A stretch of DNA of 64,000 bases, from NCBI GenBank assembly GCA_902564265.1, contig CACFAI010000004.1:27501-91500 (forward strand). The letters are read 5' to 3'. The notes below the pieces were generated by a model, which made no database searches, was not told the origin of the DNA, and worked only from the letters and a program-made list of their open reading frames with translations. This DNA comes from an uncultured Pelagibacteraceae bacterium. GTDB taxonomy: Bacteria; Pseudomonadota; Alphaproteobacteria; Pelagibacterales; Pelagibacteraceae. The position numbers and the translations under genes are program-made. This document shows, piece by piece, positions 27,704-34,921 of the stretch (the first letter of the stretch is position 1; every line of letters begins with the position of its first letter).

Positions 27704-27778
27704 GGGCCGTTAGCTCAATAGTAGAGTACTGCATTGACATTGCAGGGGTAGTTGGAGCGTAACCAACACGGCCCACCA
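27704..27778 (+). tRNA. tRNA-Val (GAC), with encoded CCA and atypical elbow
   Basis: A full cloverleaf is drawable: acceptor GGGCCGT pairs with ACGGCCC (7 bp), then discriminator A and encoded CCA. D-stem is GCTC/GAGT with a 7-base loop AATAGTA. Anticodon stem is CTGCA/TGCAG, loop TTGACAT, anticodon GAC at 27736-27738. T-stem is GTTGG/CCAAC with loop AGCGTAA. The D- and T-loops deviate from the usual GG and TTCRA patterns. It starts ten bases after the O-antigen ligase gene. Confidence 0.9.
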
Positions 27779-27828
27779 TTCTAATCACACTTGAATAGAA
27801 TAGAAAAAAGATATAAAGATGTTGCAAA

Positions 27829-27905
27829 GGGCCTGTAGCTCAGTTGGTTAGAGCAGTACACTCATAATGTATTGGTCCCAGGTTCGAGTCCTGGCGGGCC
27901 CACCA
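27829..27905 (+). tRNA. tRNA with CAT anticodon, probably tRNA-Ile2 (lysidine)
   Basis: The cloverleaf has acceptor GGGCCTG/CGGGCCC (one T-G wobble), D-loop AGTTGGTTA, anticodon loop CTCATAA (CAT at 27863-27865), T-loop TTCGAGT, discriminator A and encoded CCA. C4-G69 and C5-G68 are present, the acceptor pairs I recall as TilS determinants in E. coli tRNA-Ile2; elongator Met tRNAs lack them. An elongator tRNA-Met remains possible. Confidence 0.85.
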
Positions 27906-27939
27906 TAAGAATGTGGTTTAATTTCATTTAAGAAAAATT

Positions 27940-28218
27940 TTACTTATATTTATCGTAGCATTCTCGAGTAACCCTTAGAAATAATGGATCTTGTGTTACA
28001 TCTCTAGTTGTTTTCAAATAGTTATCTAGTTCGTTATCTGAAAATATTTCAGAGAAACTATTTACGAAACAAGTGCAATACTGTCTAAAAAATTTTGATT
28101 TATCACTTGAATTATAACAACCTCCATAGACTTGATTCCAAGCAGTATTACTTAGTTTTGCGGTTGAAATGTTGGTATAGAGAAAAGATAAAATTATAAA
28201 TGTTAAAATCTTATTCAT
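27940..28218 (-). CDS. small secreted cysteine-containing protein of unknown function
   Basis: A 92-residue protein from ATG 28218; an upstream ATG at 28260 would add 14 residues before the signal peptide and is less likely. The N-terminus MNKILTFIILSFLYTNISTA is a typical signal peptide with a cleavage site after NISTA. The mature part has four cysteines (GCYNS, QYCTC, ECYDK), suggesting two disulfides in the periplasm. It is the last gene of the mlaA-mlaC minus-strand group. I do not recognise the family. Confidence 0.65.
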   Translation of the reverse strand: MNKILTFIILSFLYTNISTAKLSNTAWNQVYGGCYNSSDKSKFFRQYCTCFVNSFSEIFSDNELDNYLKTTRDVTQDPLFLRVTRECYDKYK

Positions 28219-28316
28219 CCAAAATTTTATTATAAAAGTATCAATTAAACAAGATCTCAATAAGTGTAAATATCTGAGTAAATTCTTTTTGATTTATGCT
28301 TAAGGTTTGTAAGTTG

Positions 28317-29015
28317 CTAAAATCTTATAATCATAAATTTCCTTATAATCATATAAATAAGATGTAACAAGATTTTTAAATTCATTTTGCTTTTGCCTTC
28401 CATCCTACTATCAAAATCTATATTGACATCGATGACGTGGATTTTTTGATTTTTGTTATAAAGAAGATCAAGAAGTATTTTATAGCCTCTTTGAATTAAT
28501 CCCTTACGAGATTTTAAAAAAACCTTTTTTTTAAACATAAAAAAACCACTCATTGGATCAGAAGTTTTTTTACCAAGTAATAAATTTACTTTTAAAATTA
28601 GCAATCTAGAGGCAAAAAGTCTTAAAAAATTTAGATTATGTTTTTTTTTTCTTAATAATTCTCGACTACCAACAACAAAATCAGGTTTTTTTTTGAAAAA
28701 AATGTGTAAAATTTTTTTTATATCACTAGGTTTGTGCTGTAAATCACCGTCCATAACAATAATATTTTCGTATTTTGCCTTTTGAAAGCCTAATAAGCAA
28801 GATTTCGATAAATCTCTATCTGCTTTTCGAATTATGTGACGAAAATTTTTTTTTTTAAATTTGTTTAAAATCTTTTTAGTATCATCTTTGGAATCGTCAT
28901 CTACTATAAGAAGCTCAAATTTTTTTTTTTTAAATTGATTGTAGATTTTTGGTATAAGAATTTTTAAATTTTTCGCCTCATTGTATACAGGAATTACAAT
29001 TGTGAATTTATCCAT
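28317..29015 (-). CDS. glycosyltransferase family 2, polyprenol-phosphate mannosyltransferase-like
   Basis: A 232-residue GT2 enzyme with VIPVYNEAKNL at the N-terminus, LLIVDDDSKDDT, the donor/metal motif VMDGDLQH and PMSGFFMFKK, all in the order of DPM1-type dolichol- or undecaprenyl-phosphate hexose synthases. A hydrophobic terminal stretch (IYMIIRKFMIIRF) may bind membrane. It is soluble or peripheral, with no GtrA-like membrane domain. It lies 17 bases after mlaC in the same strand group. A polyprenol-phosphate sugar made here could feed the glycan pathway. Confidence 0.8.
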   Translation of the reverse strand: MDKFTIVIPVYNEAKNLKILIPKIYNQFKKKKFELLIVDDDSKDDTKKILNKFKKKNFRHIIRKADRDLSKSCLLGFQKAKYENIIVMDGDLQHKPSDIKKILHIFFKKKPDFVVGSRELLRKKKHNLNFLRLFASRLLILKVNLLLGKKTSDPMSGFFMFKKKVFLKSRKGLIQRGYKILLDLLYNKNQKIHVIDVNIDFDSRMEGKSKMNLKILLHLIYMIIRKFMIIRF

Positions 29016-29032
29016 TACATAAAAATTAATGA

Positions 29033-29626
29033 TTAATTTTCTAAGAATTTGTTTAGATTTTCAAACAAAGCTTCAATATTTCCATCATTATTGACAATTA
29101 TAGAATTAAACTCTTCTTTCTGTGTTCGAGCTAAACTTAATCCTTCAATAATCAGGTCTCTAACTAAAGGATTTTCTGGATTTTTTGTATATACTCTCCA
29201 ATCTATCTTAACCTCTGGTCTATCAGAGGTGCCAATTAGTTTTGTAAAAACAATTGTATATTTTTCATTTTTTATTTCCTCTGATAAAACTGCTATCTTT
29301 GCATCAGAATATCCCACCAAACGACCCGAGAAACTTTTTAAAAAATAATTTTTGAAAAGTTCATTATATTGCTTTTTTTGATTATCAGTAAGTAGTTTTC
29401 TGTGTTTTCCTAAGGTATATAAACCCACCCCCTCAATATCTACTGTTCTTTCCCCAATTTCTTTTAACCTTACAATTTTTTCCTCATCTGAGAGCTTACT
29501 AGATAAAATATCAGATGCTTCTGTAGTTAATGAGCTTATAAATTCCGAGGAACTTATGGACCAAGAATTGCTCGTTAAAATGATAAAGAAAATTATTGAT
29601 ACAAAAATATTCCTCAAAAACATCAT
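29033..29626 (-). CDS. mlaC: MlaC/Ttg2D family phospholipid-binding periplasmic protein
   Basis: A 197-residue protein with a signal peptide (hydrophobic FVSIIFFIILTSNSWS, cleavage near SWS). The mature part shows SxFISSLTTEASDIL, then LGKHRKLLTDNQKKQYNELFKNYFLKSF and a strand-rich C-terminus with IDWRVYTKNPENPLVRDLIIEG. These blocks match MlaC, which shuttles phospholipids between the outer-membrane MlaA complex and the inner-membrane MlaFEDB transporter. It is directly downstream of mlaA (11-base gap), as in many alphaproteobacteria. MlaFED are not in this window. Confidence 0.85.
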   Translation of the reverse strand: MMFLRNIFVSIIFFIILTSNSWSISSSEFISSLTTEASDILSSKLSDEEKIVRLKEIGERTVDIEGVGLYTLGKHRKLLTDNQKKQYNELFKNYFLKSFSGRLVGYSDAKIAVLSEEIKNEKYTIVFTKLIGTSDRPEVKIDWRVYTKNPENPLVRDLIIEGLSLARTQKEEFNSIIVNNDGNIEALFENLNKFLEN

Positions 29627-29637
29627 ATTTTATTTTT

Positions 29638-30411
29638 TTATTGATTTTCTAGTGTGTTCCAGTCACCATCATCCATGGCTTCAGTATTGCTTTTAGAATT
29701 TTTAATTTTTTTCTTTCTATCTTGTAGATATAAACTTCTTACAGTTGCATACAAATCAATGGAGTTATTTTCCATACTTTCAAATGCTTCTAAATTTTTA
29801 GCTCTGAAATCTACGCCTTCTAAAGCTCTTGACGTCCAATAGTCTGACTCTTTGAATTCTTTCACATACTCTTCATCGTCTCTAACAGTAATATTATGCC
29901 ACGTATCCCCTCCGTTCATTGAAATCAAACTTCCAACTGAATCTCTTACTGTAGATGGACCTAATACCGGCAAAACAAAATAACAACCTTCTTTAACTCC
30001 CATTACTCCTAGTGTTTGTCCAAAATCTTCTTTTTCTCTCTTCTCAAATCCAAGTGAATTAGCTGGATCAAAAATACCCAAGATACCAATAGTAGTATTT
30101 ATAATTAGCCTTGCACTATTATTTGCAGCCGAACCTAAATCACCCTGTAGGATGTTGTTAGGAATTGTAATTAAGTTTGATAGGTTATTTAAAGCTTTTC
30201 CAGTTCCAGTTCTAATTGGAGATGGTATTTTTCTATAACCCTTTGATACGGGTTTAAAAATTACTTTATCCAATCCTCTATTTAACGCAAAGGTAGCTCT
30301 ATTGAGTTTTTCAAAACAATCTTTAACTTCATCTTCGTTTCCGTAAGACTTATTTACAACCATTAATTGAATTAACAATATTGTAAAAAAAGTTGTTAAT
30401 ATTCTATTCAT
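29638..30411 (-). CDS. mlaA: MlaA/VacJ family outer-membrane phospholipid transport protein
   Basis: A 257-residue protein matching MlaA: FEKLNRATFALNRGLDKVIFKPVSKGYR, ILQGDLGSAANNSARLIINTTIGILGIFDPA, then EDFGQTLGVMGVKEGCYFVLPVLGPSTVRDSVG. MlaA removes mislocalised phospholipids from the outer leaflet of the outer membrane. A signal peptide is present, but no lipobox cysteine follows it; the sequence after the hydrophobic core is VVNKSYGNEDEVKDC, which fits signal peptidase I cleavage better than lipidation. It pairs with mlaC downstream. Confidence 0.85.
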   Translation of the reverse strand: MNRILTTFFTILLIQLMVVNKSYGNEDEVKDCFEKLNRATFALNRGLDKVIFKPVSKGYRKIPSPIRTGTGKALNNLSNLITIPNNILQGDLGSAANNSARLIINTTIGILGIFDPANSLGFEKREKEDFGQTLGVMGVKEGCYFVLPVLGPSTVRDSVGSLISMNGGDTWHNITVRDDEEYVKEFKESDYWTSRALEGVDFRAKNLEAFESMENNSIDLYATVRSLYLQDRKKKIKNSKSNTEAMDDGDWNTLENQ

Positions 30412-30486
30412 TCAAAATCTGTATAATATATCTTAATGCAAAGTAAATCAGAAATTTGTTTAAAAAACCCTTAAAAATAGGTGAAA

Positions 30487-31215
30487 ATGAAAAATATTAA
30501 ACCCATTTACTCAATAAACTTTGATAAGACTGCAAGACCTCGAAAGGAAATTATTTATCTTATCTATCATTATACTGGAATGATCTCTGAAAAAAAAGCG
30601 ATAGATAGATTAATCAGCAAAAAGTCAAAAGTAAGCTGTCATTATTTCATTAAAAAAAATGGTACAGTCATTAATATGGTGCCTGATAAATTTATAGCAT
30701 GGCACGCAGGCGTTTCATGTTGGAAGGAACATAAAAACTTAAATAGTAAATCAATCGGTATTGAAATTCATAATTCTGGTCATTTTAATAGATTTGAAAA
30801 ATTTTCAATAAGGCAGGTGAAAAGTTTATTATTTTTGACAAAAATTTTAAAAAAAAAGTATAATATTAAATCTAATAATATTTTAGGTCATTCTGATATT
30901 GCGCCTAATAGAAAAAAAGATCCCGGGGAAAAGTTTCCTTGGGAGTATTTAGCTAAAAATAAAATAGGTTTATGGTACAACTTTCCTAAGAAAGCTATTA
31001 AATTTAAGGAAATTAATGTTACAAAAAAAGATGAGAAGATTTTTTATTTTTATTTAAAAAAAATAGGCTACTGTCTTAAAAAAAAACAGCCTAAATATTC
31101 GAAGGCTGTTATTAAAGCTTTTCAAAGAAGATATAGATCAAAAACAATTAATGGAAAAGTCGACAAAGAGTGCTTCGAAATAGCAAAAAACCTTGTAAAA
31201 CGTGGATTAAATTAA
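30487..31215 (+). CDS. N-acetylmuramoyl-L-alanine amidase, AmpD/PGRP type
   Basis: A 242-residue protein. I chose ATG 30487; GTG 30481 is two codons upstream, where AGGTG could instead serve as ribosome binding site. The amidase_2 domain has IYHYTGM, CHYFIKKNGTVINMV, AWHAGVSCW and LGHSDIAPNRKKDPGEKFPW, containing the zinc histidines and the DPG of AmpD-like enzymes. A C-terminal stretch with YSKAVIKAFQRRY fits a peptidoglycan-binding domain. There is no signal peptide, so cytoplasmic muropeptide recycling is likely. It is preceded by a divergent mlaA. Confidence 0.85.
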   Translation: MKNIKPIYSINFDKTARPRKEIIYLIYHYTGMISEKKAIDRLISKKSKVSCHYFIKKNGTVINMVPDKFIAWHAGVSCWKEHKNLNSKSIGIEIHNSGHFNRFEKFSIRQVKSLLFLTKILKKKYNIKSNNILGHSDIAPNRKKDPGEKFPWEYLAKNKIGLWYNFPKKAIKFKEINVTKKDEKIFYFYLKKIGYCLKKKQPKYSKAVIKAFQRRYRSKTINGKVDKECFEIAKNLVKRGLN

Positions 31216-31250
31216 GATTGTAAAATCACTAAATTGCTGTAAAAAAAAAG

Positions 31251-31604
31251 TGCTAGATAAGTGACTTATCGCTTTAATGTATTTAAAGAGGAAAGTCCGG
31301 GCTCTACAAAGACACAGTGCCAGTTAACGACTGGCGGGGGAAACCCTAGGGATAGTGCCACAGAAAATAAACCGCCTCATCAAGGCAAGGGTGAAAAGGT
31401 GTGGTAAGAGCACACCGGTTGTCTGGTAACAGATAACGCATGGAAAACCCCACTGAGAGCAAAACTGAGTAGAGATGACATTGTGAAAACTAAAAGCAGT
31501 CTTTGGCTAGTCATCTGGGTTAGTTGCTTGAGCCTTAAGGCGACTTAAGGCCTAGATAAATGATAAGTTTAAATGACAGAACCCGGCTTATAGCTTATCT
31601 AGCA
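31251..31604 (+). ncRNA. rnpB: RNase P RNA
   Basis: About 354 bases of the bacterial type A RNA that matures tRNA 5' ends. Diagnostic blocks are GAGGAAAGTCCGGGC near 31288 and ACAGAACCCGGCTTA at 31576-31590, which form the conserved catalytic core. The ends pair: TGCTAGATAAG at the 5' end with CTTATCTAGCA at the 3' end, giving the P1 helix. It fills most of the 512-base gap between the amidase and mraZ genes. Ends are set by P1 and may be off by a few bases. Confidence 0.95.
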
Positions 31605-31665
31605 AATTACTAAAAATTATGTTTCTCAAATGTTCCCATTAGATATTGGGCTAAAATTATAAGTA

Positions 31666-31694
31666 TTGACGGTTGCATTAAAAACCCATATATT
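31666..31694 (+). promoter_or_regulatory. sigma-70-type promoter of the mraZ/dcw cluster
   Basis: TTGACG (31666-31671) is followed by a 17-base spacer and TATATT (31689-31694), close to the consensus -35 and -10 boxes at ideal spacing. It lies 34 bases upstream of the mraZ ATG. The -10 box is overlapped by the MraZ operator repeats. Confidence 0.65.
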
Positions 31695-31708
31695 CCCATA
31701 AATACCCA
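31684..31708 (-). promoter_or_regulatory. MraZ operator: three TGGGN repeats with 5-base spacers
   Basis: The plus strand reads ACCCA (31684-31688), N5, TCCCA (31694-31698), N5, ACCCA (31704-31708), i.e. TGGGT, TGGGA and TGGGT on the minus strand with exact 10-bp spacing. This matches the MraZ box described in E. coli. It covers the -10 box of the predicted promoter, so MraZ would repress its own operon. TGGGC at 31647-31651 and TCCCA at 31634-31638 are possible extra half-sites. Confidence 0.8.
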
Positions 31709-31727
31709 AATGGGTTAATTATGGATT

Positions 31728-32180
31728 ATGTTTCTATCGACGTACGAAAACAATATAGACAAAAAAGGAAGGGTATCTGTGCCTGCACAATTTAGATCAA
31801 ATTTGTCCAGTTTGGGATTTAATAGTATAATTTGTTTTCCTTCATTTAATCAACAATGTTTAGAAGCTTGGCCTCAAGATCGAATTGAAAAAATATCAGA
31901 TGCAATTGATAACTTAAATCCATTTGAAGAAAAAAAGGATTATTTTGCTACTTCAATTTTATCTGAAAGTGTGAATTTAATTTTTGATACAGAGGGAAGG
32001 ATATCTTTAACAAAAAAACTTCTTCAACATTCGAAAATTAAAACAAAAATTTTATTTGTTGGTTTAGGCAAGACCTTCCAAATTTGGGAACCAACATTAT
32101 TTGAAAAATTTAAGACAAAAGCTATTAAAAAATCAAACTTAAACAGGGCAAGTCTTAAATGGGAAAAAAAGATAAATTAA
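31728..32180 (+). CDS. mraZ: MraZ, transcriptional regulator of the dcw cluster
   Basis: A 150-residue protein with two AbrB-like halves: the N-terminus has FLSTYENNIDKKGRVSVPAQFR, the typical GRVSVPA(x)FR DNA-binding block, and the second half has NLIFDTEGRISLTKKLLQHSKI. MraZ forms dodecameric rings and binds tandem TGGGN repeats ahead of its own gene. The expected operator is present just upstream. It is first in the cluster and is followed after 15 bases by ftsZ, which is an unusual neighbour. Confidence 0.9.
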   Translation: MFLSTYENNIDKKGRVSVPAQFRSNLSSLGFNSIICFPSFNQQCLEAWPQDRIEKISDAIDNLNPFEEKKDYFATSILSESVNLIFDTEGRISLTKKLLQHSKIKTKILFVGLGKTFQIWEPTLFEKFKTKAIKKSNLNRASLKWEKKIN

Positions 32181-32195
32181 TAAAGAGGGGGAATA

Positions 32196-33635
32196 ATGAC
32201 AATTAATTTTAAAACACCAGAGATAAAAGAGCTCAAACCTAGAATACTGGTTTTAGGTGTAGGTGGCGCTGGAGGAAATGCGATTAACAAAATGATTGAG
32301 AGTGGACTTCAAGGGGTTGAATTTGTTGCAGTAAATACAGATGCACAAGATTTAATCCATAGTAAAGCAAAAGCAAAAATACAAATTGGTTTAAATTTAA
32401 CAAAGGGCCTTGGAGCTGGGGCAAAAATTGATATTGGTCAAGCTGCTGCAGACGAGTCATTAAATGAAATAGTAAATTGTTTGCAAGGAGCAAACATGGT
32501 TTTTATAACTGCAGGAATGGGTGGTGGAACAGGAACTGGTTCTGCTCATGTAATTGCTCGAGCTGCAAAGGAACTAAATATCTTAACAGTAGGTGTTGTA
32601 ACTTTGCCCTTCCTATATGAGGGGTCATCTAAAATGAGAAGGGCTCAGCAAGGTCTTGAGGAATTAAGAAAACATGTGGATACTATTATAGTAGTTCCTA
32701 ATCAAAATTTATTTAAAATTGCAAATGAGCACACAGGTTTTGAAGAAGCATTTGAACTCTCAAATGATGTTCTTTTACAAGGTGTTCAAAGTGTTACAGA
32801 TTTAATGGTACGTCCTGGTCTAGTAAATCTAGATTATGCTGATGTTGAAACTATCATGAGTTCAATGGGTAAAGCGATGATGGGCACAGGAGAAGCAGAG
32901 GGTGAGGGCAGAGCTTTAAAAGCCGCAGAGCAAGCTATGACCAATCCTCTTATCGATGATTATTCTTTGAAAAGTGCGAAAGGTTTACTTATCAATATAA
33001 CGGCAAAAAAACCTACACTTTTTGAAGTTGATGAGGTTGTTAAAAAAATAACTTCTGAGGTTGATGCAGAAGTTGAATTTATTAAGGGCTGTATAATTGA
33101 TCCATCATTAGAGGAAAAATTTAGAGTATCTATTGTTGCAACTTCATTAGATGGTCAACAACCTGAGTCAAAATCAGTTATCAATATGGTGCATAGAATT
33201 CAAAACCGAAATCCTGGTTATTCAGATTTCTCAAACATGAAAACTAATCACTCTTTTGAAATCAATAAAGGATTATCCACAAGTGGCGCAAATGCCTTAA
33301 AAATAGAAACAAATGATATTAAAGTTTCAGAAAAAGATTTGATTTCTTCTATGATAGATGAAAAAATGGCAGTTGAAAATCCTGTATTAAGTGAAGATGA
33401 AAGTGTGGAGAACTCTTTAGAAGAAAAACTTATACTTAACGATAATGATGTAAATACATCGGGCGATGAATCTAATGGACTTGAAAATTTTAATTTAGAT
33501 GCACAGGATCCTCAACTATTTGATGATAATCACAGTATAATCTCTGATCACGAGACAAATATAAATGAAGATAGTGATACAGATGAGGAAGATGAACTGG
33601 AAATACCAGCATTTTTAAGAAGACAAAAAAATTAA
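32196..33635 (+). CDS. ftsZ: FtsZ, tubulin-like division GTPase
   Basis: A 479-residue protein that builds the cytokinetic Z-ring. The N-terminal domain has GVGGAGGNAINKMI and the tubulin-signature GTP loop GGGTGTG (residues 109-115), plus VVPNQNLF and DLMV. After the GTPase core comes a long acidic linker, then the conserved tail EIPAFLRRQKN that normally binds FtsA. A strong ribosome site (AGAGGGGG) precedes the ATG, rare in this window. Its position between mraZ and rsmH is unusual; it is usually downstream of ftsA. Confidence 0.95.
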   Translation: MTINFKTPEIKELKPRILVLGVGGAGGNAINKMIESGLQGVEFVAVNTDAQDLIHSKAKAKIQIGLNLTKGLGAGAKIDIGQAAADESLNEIVNCLQGANMVFITAGMGGGTGTGSAHVIARAAKELNILTVGVVTLPFLYEGSSKMRRAQQGLEELRKHVDTIIVVPNQNLFKIANEHTGFEEAFELSNDVLLQGVQSVTDLMVRPGLVNLDYADVETIMSSMGKAMMGTGEAEGEGRALKAAEQAMTNPLIDDYSLKSAKGLLINITAKKPTLFEVDEVVKKITSEVDAEVEFIKGCIIDPSLEEKFRVSIVATSLDGQQPESKSVINMVHRIQNRNPGYSDFSNMKTNHSFEINKGLSTSGANALKIETNDIKVSEKDLISSMIDEKMAVENPVLSEDESVENSLEEKLILNDNDVNTSGDESNGLENFNLDAQDPQLFDDNHSIISDHETNINEDSDTDEEDELEIPAFLRRQKN

Positions 33636-33653
33636 TGGTCTTCGAAAAAATAA

Positions 33654-34658
33654 ATGAGTGCCACTATTTCACCGGAAAAAATTTTTCATTATCCGGTACT
33701 TCTAAATGAAGTAATAAATATTATAACCCCTCAAAATGGTGGCACTTTTATAGATTGTACTTTTGGTCAAGGTGGTTACTCAAAAAAAATATTGGAATAT
33801 CCAAACACTAAAGTCATAGCTATTGATAGAGATAAAAATTCGATTCAAATTGCATCAGACTTAAAACAAAAGTTTAAAGGGAGATTTTCTTTTCATAACA
33901 TTAAGTTTAGCCAAATAAAAGATTTGAAAATTGATGACGAGGTAAAAGGTATAATTTTTGATTTTGGGTATTCTCTCAATCAAGTTAAAAACCATTCAAC
34001 AGGTCTATCATTTGAAAGTACTGGTGAGCTTAATATGAAAATGGGCTTAAACGATTTTTCTGCGAAAGACGTTATAAACAAGTTAGATCAAAGAGAACTA
34101 GAGCAAATTTTTAAATATTTTGGTGAGGAAAAAAATTCAAAGCTAATCTCTAAAAAAATTGTTTTTGAACGAAAAAGGAGAAATTTAAATACTCAGGATT
34201 TGGTTAATATAGTTAAAACTGCAAAAAAAAAATATTATACAAAAACTAACCCAGCAACCAAAGTGTTCCAAGCTTTGAGAATTTTTGTAAACAAAGAAAT
34301 AAGTGAACTTACAAAAAGTTTGAAAGAATCTGCAAGTATTGTAAGTCAAAATGGAATTATAATAACTGTATCGTTTCATTCTTTAGAGGACAAGATTTGT
34401 AAATTTTTTTTTAATAATCTTTCAAAACAAGATAAAGGTTCTAGGTACTTACCGGAAAAAAAATCATTAAAAAAGCCATTTATTTTTGTTACGAAAAAAC
34501 CTATCAAGCCAACTCCTCAAGAATTAAAATTAAATCCGCCATCAAGATCTGCAAAATTAAGAGCAATAAAGAAAATTGGTACATATGAAAATGATAGTAA
34601 TGTATTTTCAAAATATGAAGATTTATTAAACATTGAAAAATTTTCTGAAAAATTATGA
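33654..34658 (+). CDS. rsmH: RsmH (MraW), 16S rRNA m4C1402 methyltransferase
   Basis: A 334-residue SAM enzyme that methylates N4 of C1402 in 16S rRNA. Marks are HYPVLLNEVI at the N-terminus, DCTFGQGGYSKKIL (SAM loop), IFDFGYSLNQ, and the later ATKVFQALRIFVNKE and VSFHSLEDKICKFFF blocks. It is normally directly after mraZ; here ftsZ intervenes. The stop overlaps ftsL by four bases (ATGA). Confidence 0.95.
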   Translation: MSATISPEKIFHYPVLLNEVINIITPQNGGTFIDCTFGQGGYSKKILEYPNTKVIAIDRDKNSIQIASDLKQKFKGRFSFHNIKFSQIKDLKIDDEVKGIIFDFGYSLNQVKNHSTGLSFESTGELNMKMGLNDFSAKDVINKLDQRELEQIFKYFGEEKNSKLISKKIVFERKRRNLNTQDLVNIVKTAKKKYYTKTNPATKVFQALRIFVNKEISELTKSLKESASIVSQNGIIITVSFHSLEDKICKFFFNNLSKQDKGSRYLPEKKSLKKPFIFVTKKPIKPTPQELKLNPPSRSAKLRAIKKIGTYENDSNVFSKYEDLLNIEKFSEKL

Positions 34659-34921
34659 AAAAATATATAATCTTTTTTTGTATTGTTTCTCTGATTATCA
34701 CTACATCAATTGTTAAATCTTCCACGAGACAACTAGAAAAAAACGTATTTATACTCGAAGAGGAAGTGGGAATTTTAGAAGAAAAATTAAATTTTTTGAT
34801 TCTTGAAAATGATTATTTAAGTAATCCAGAAAGATTAAATGGATTTAAAGAAAAATTGTTTAAAGATAAATTTTTTCCAATAGATCCAAACAATATTAGA
34901 AAGATAGATACTAATGAATGA
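34655..34921 (+). CDS. ftsL: FtsL-like divisome protein
   Basis: An 88-residue bitopic protein: a short cytoplasmic N-terminus, a membrane helix (about residues 4-20, IIFFCIVSLIITTSIVK), then a predicted coiled coil with EEEVGILEEKLNFLILEN. Size, topology and position between rsmH and ftsI identify FtsL, which with FtsB and FtsQ activates FtsW/FtsI. The sequence of FtsL is poorly conserved, so identity relies mainly on position. It overlaps ftsI by eight bases. Confidence 0.75.
   Translation: MKKYIIFFCIVSLIITTSIVKSSTRQLEKNVFILEEEVGILEEKLNFLILENDYLSNPERLNGFKEKLFKDKFFPIDPNNIRKIDTNE

Noticed and set aside
31631-31660. CCCATT...ATTGGG as rnpB terminator
   Set aside because: The stem is only about four base pairs and no T-tract follows; it better fits extra MraZ half-sites.
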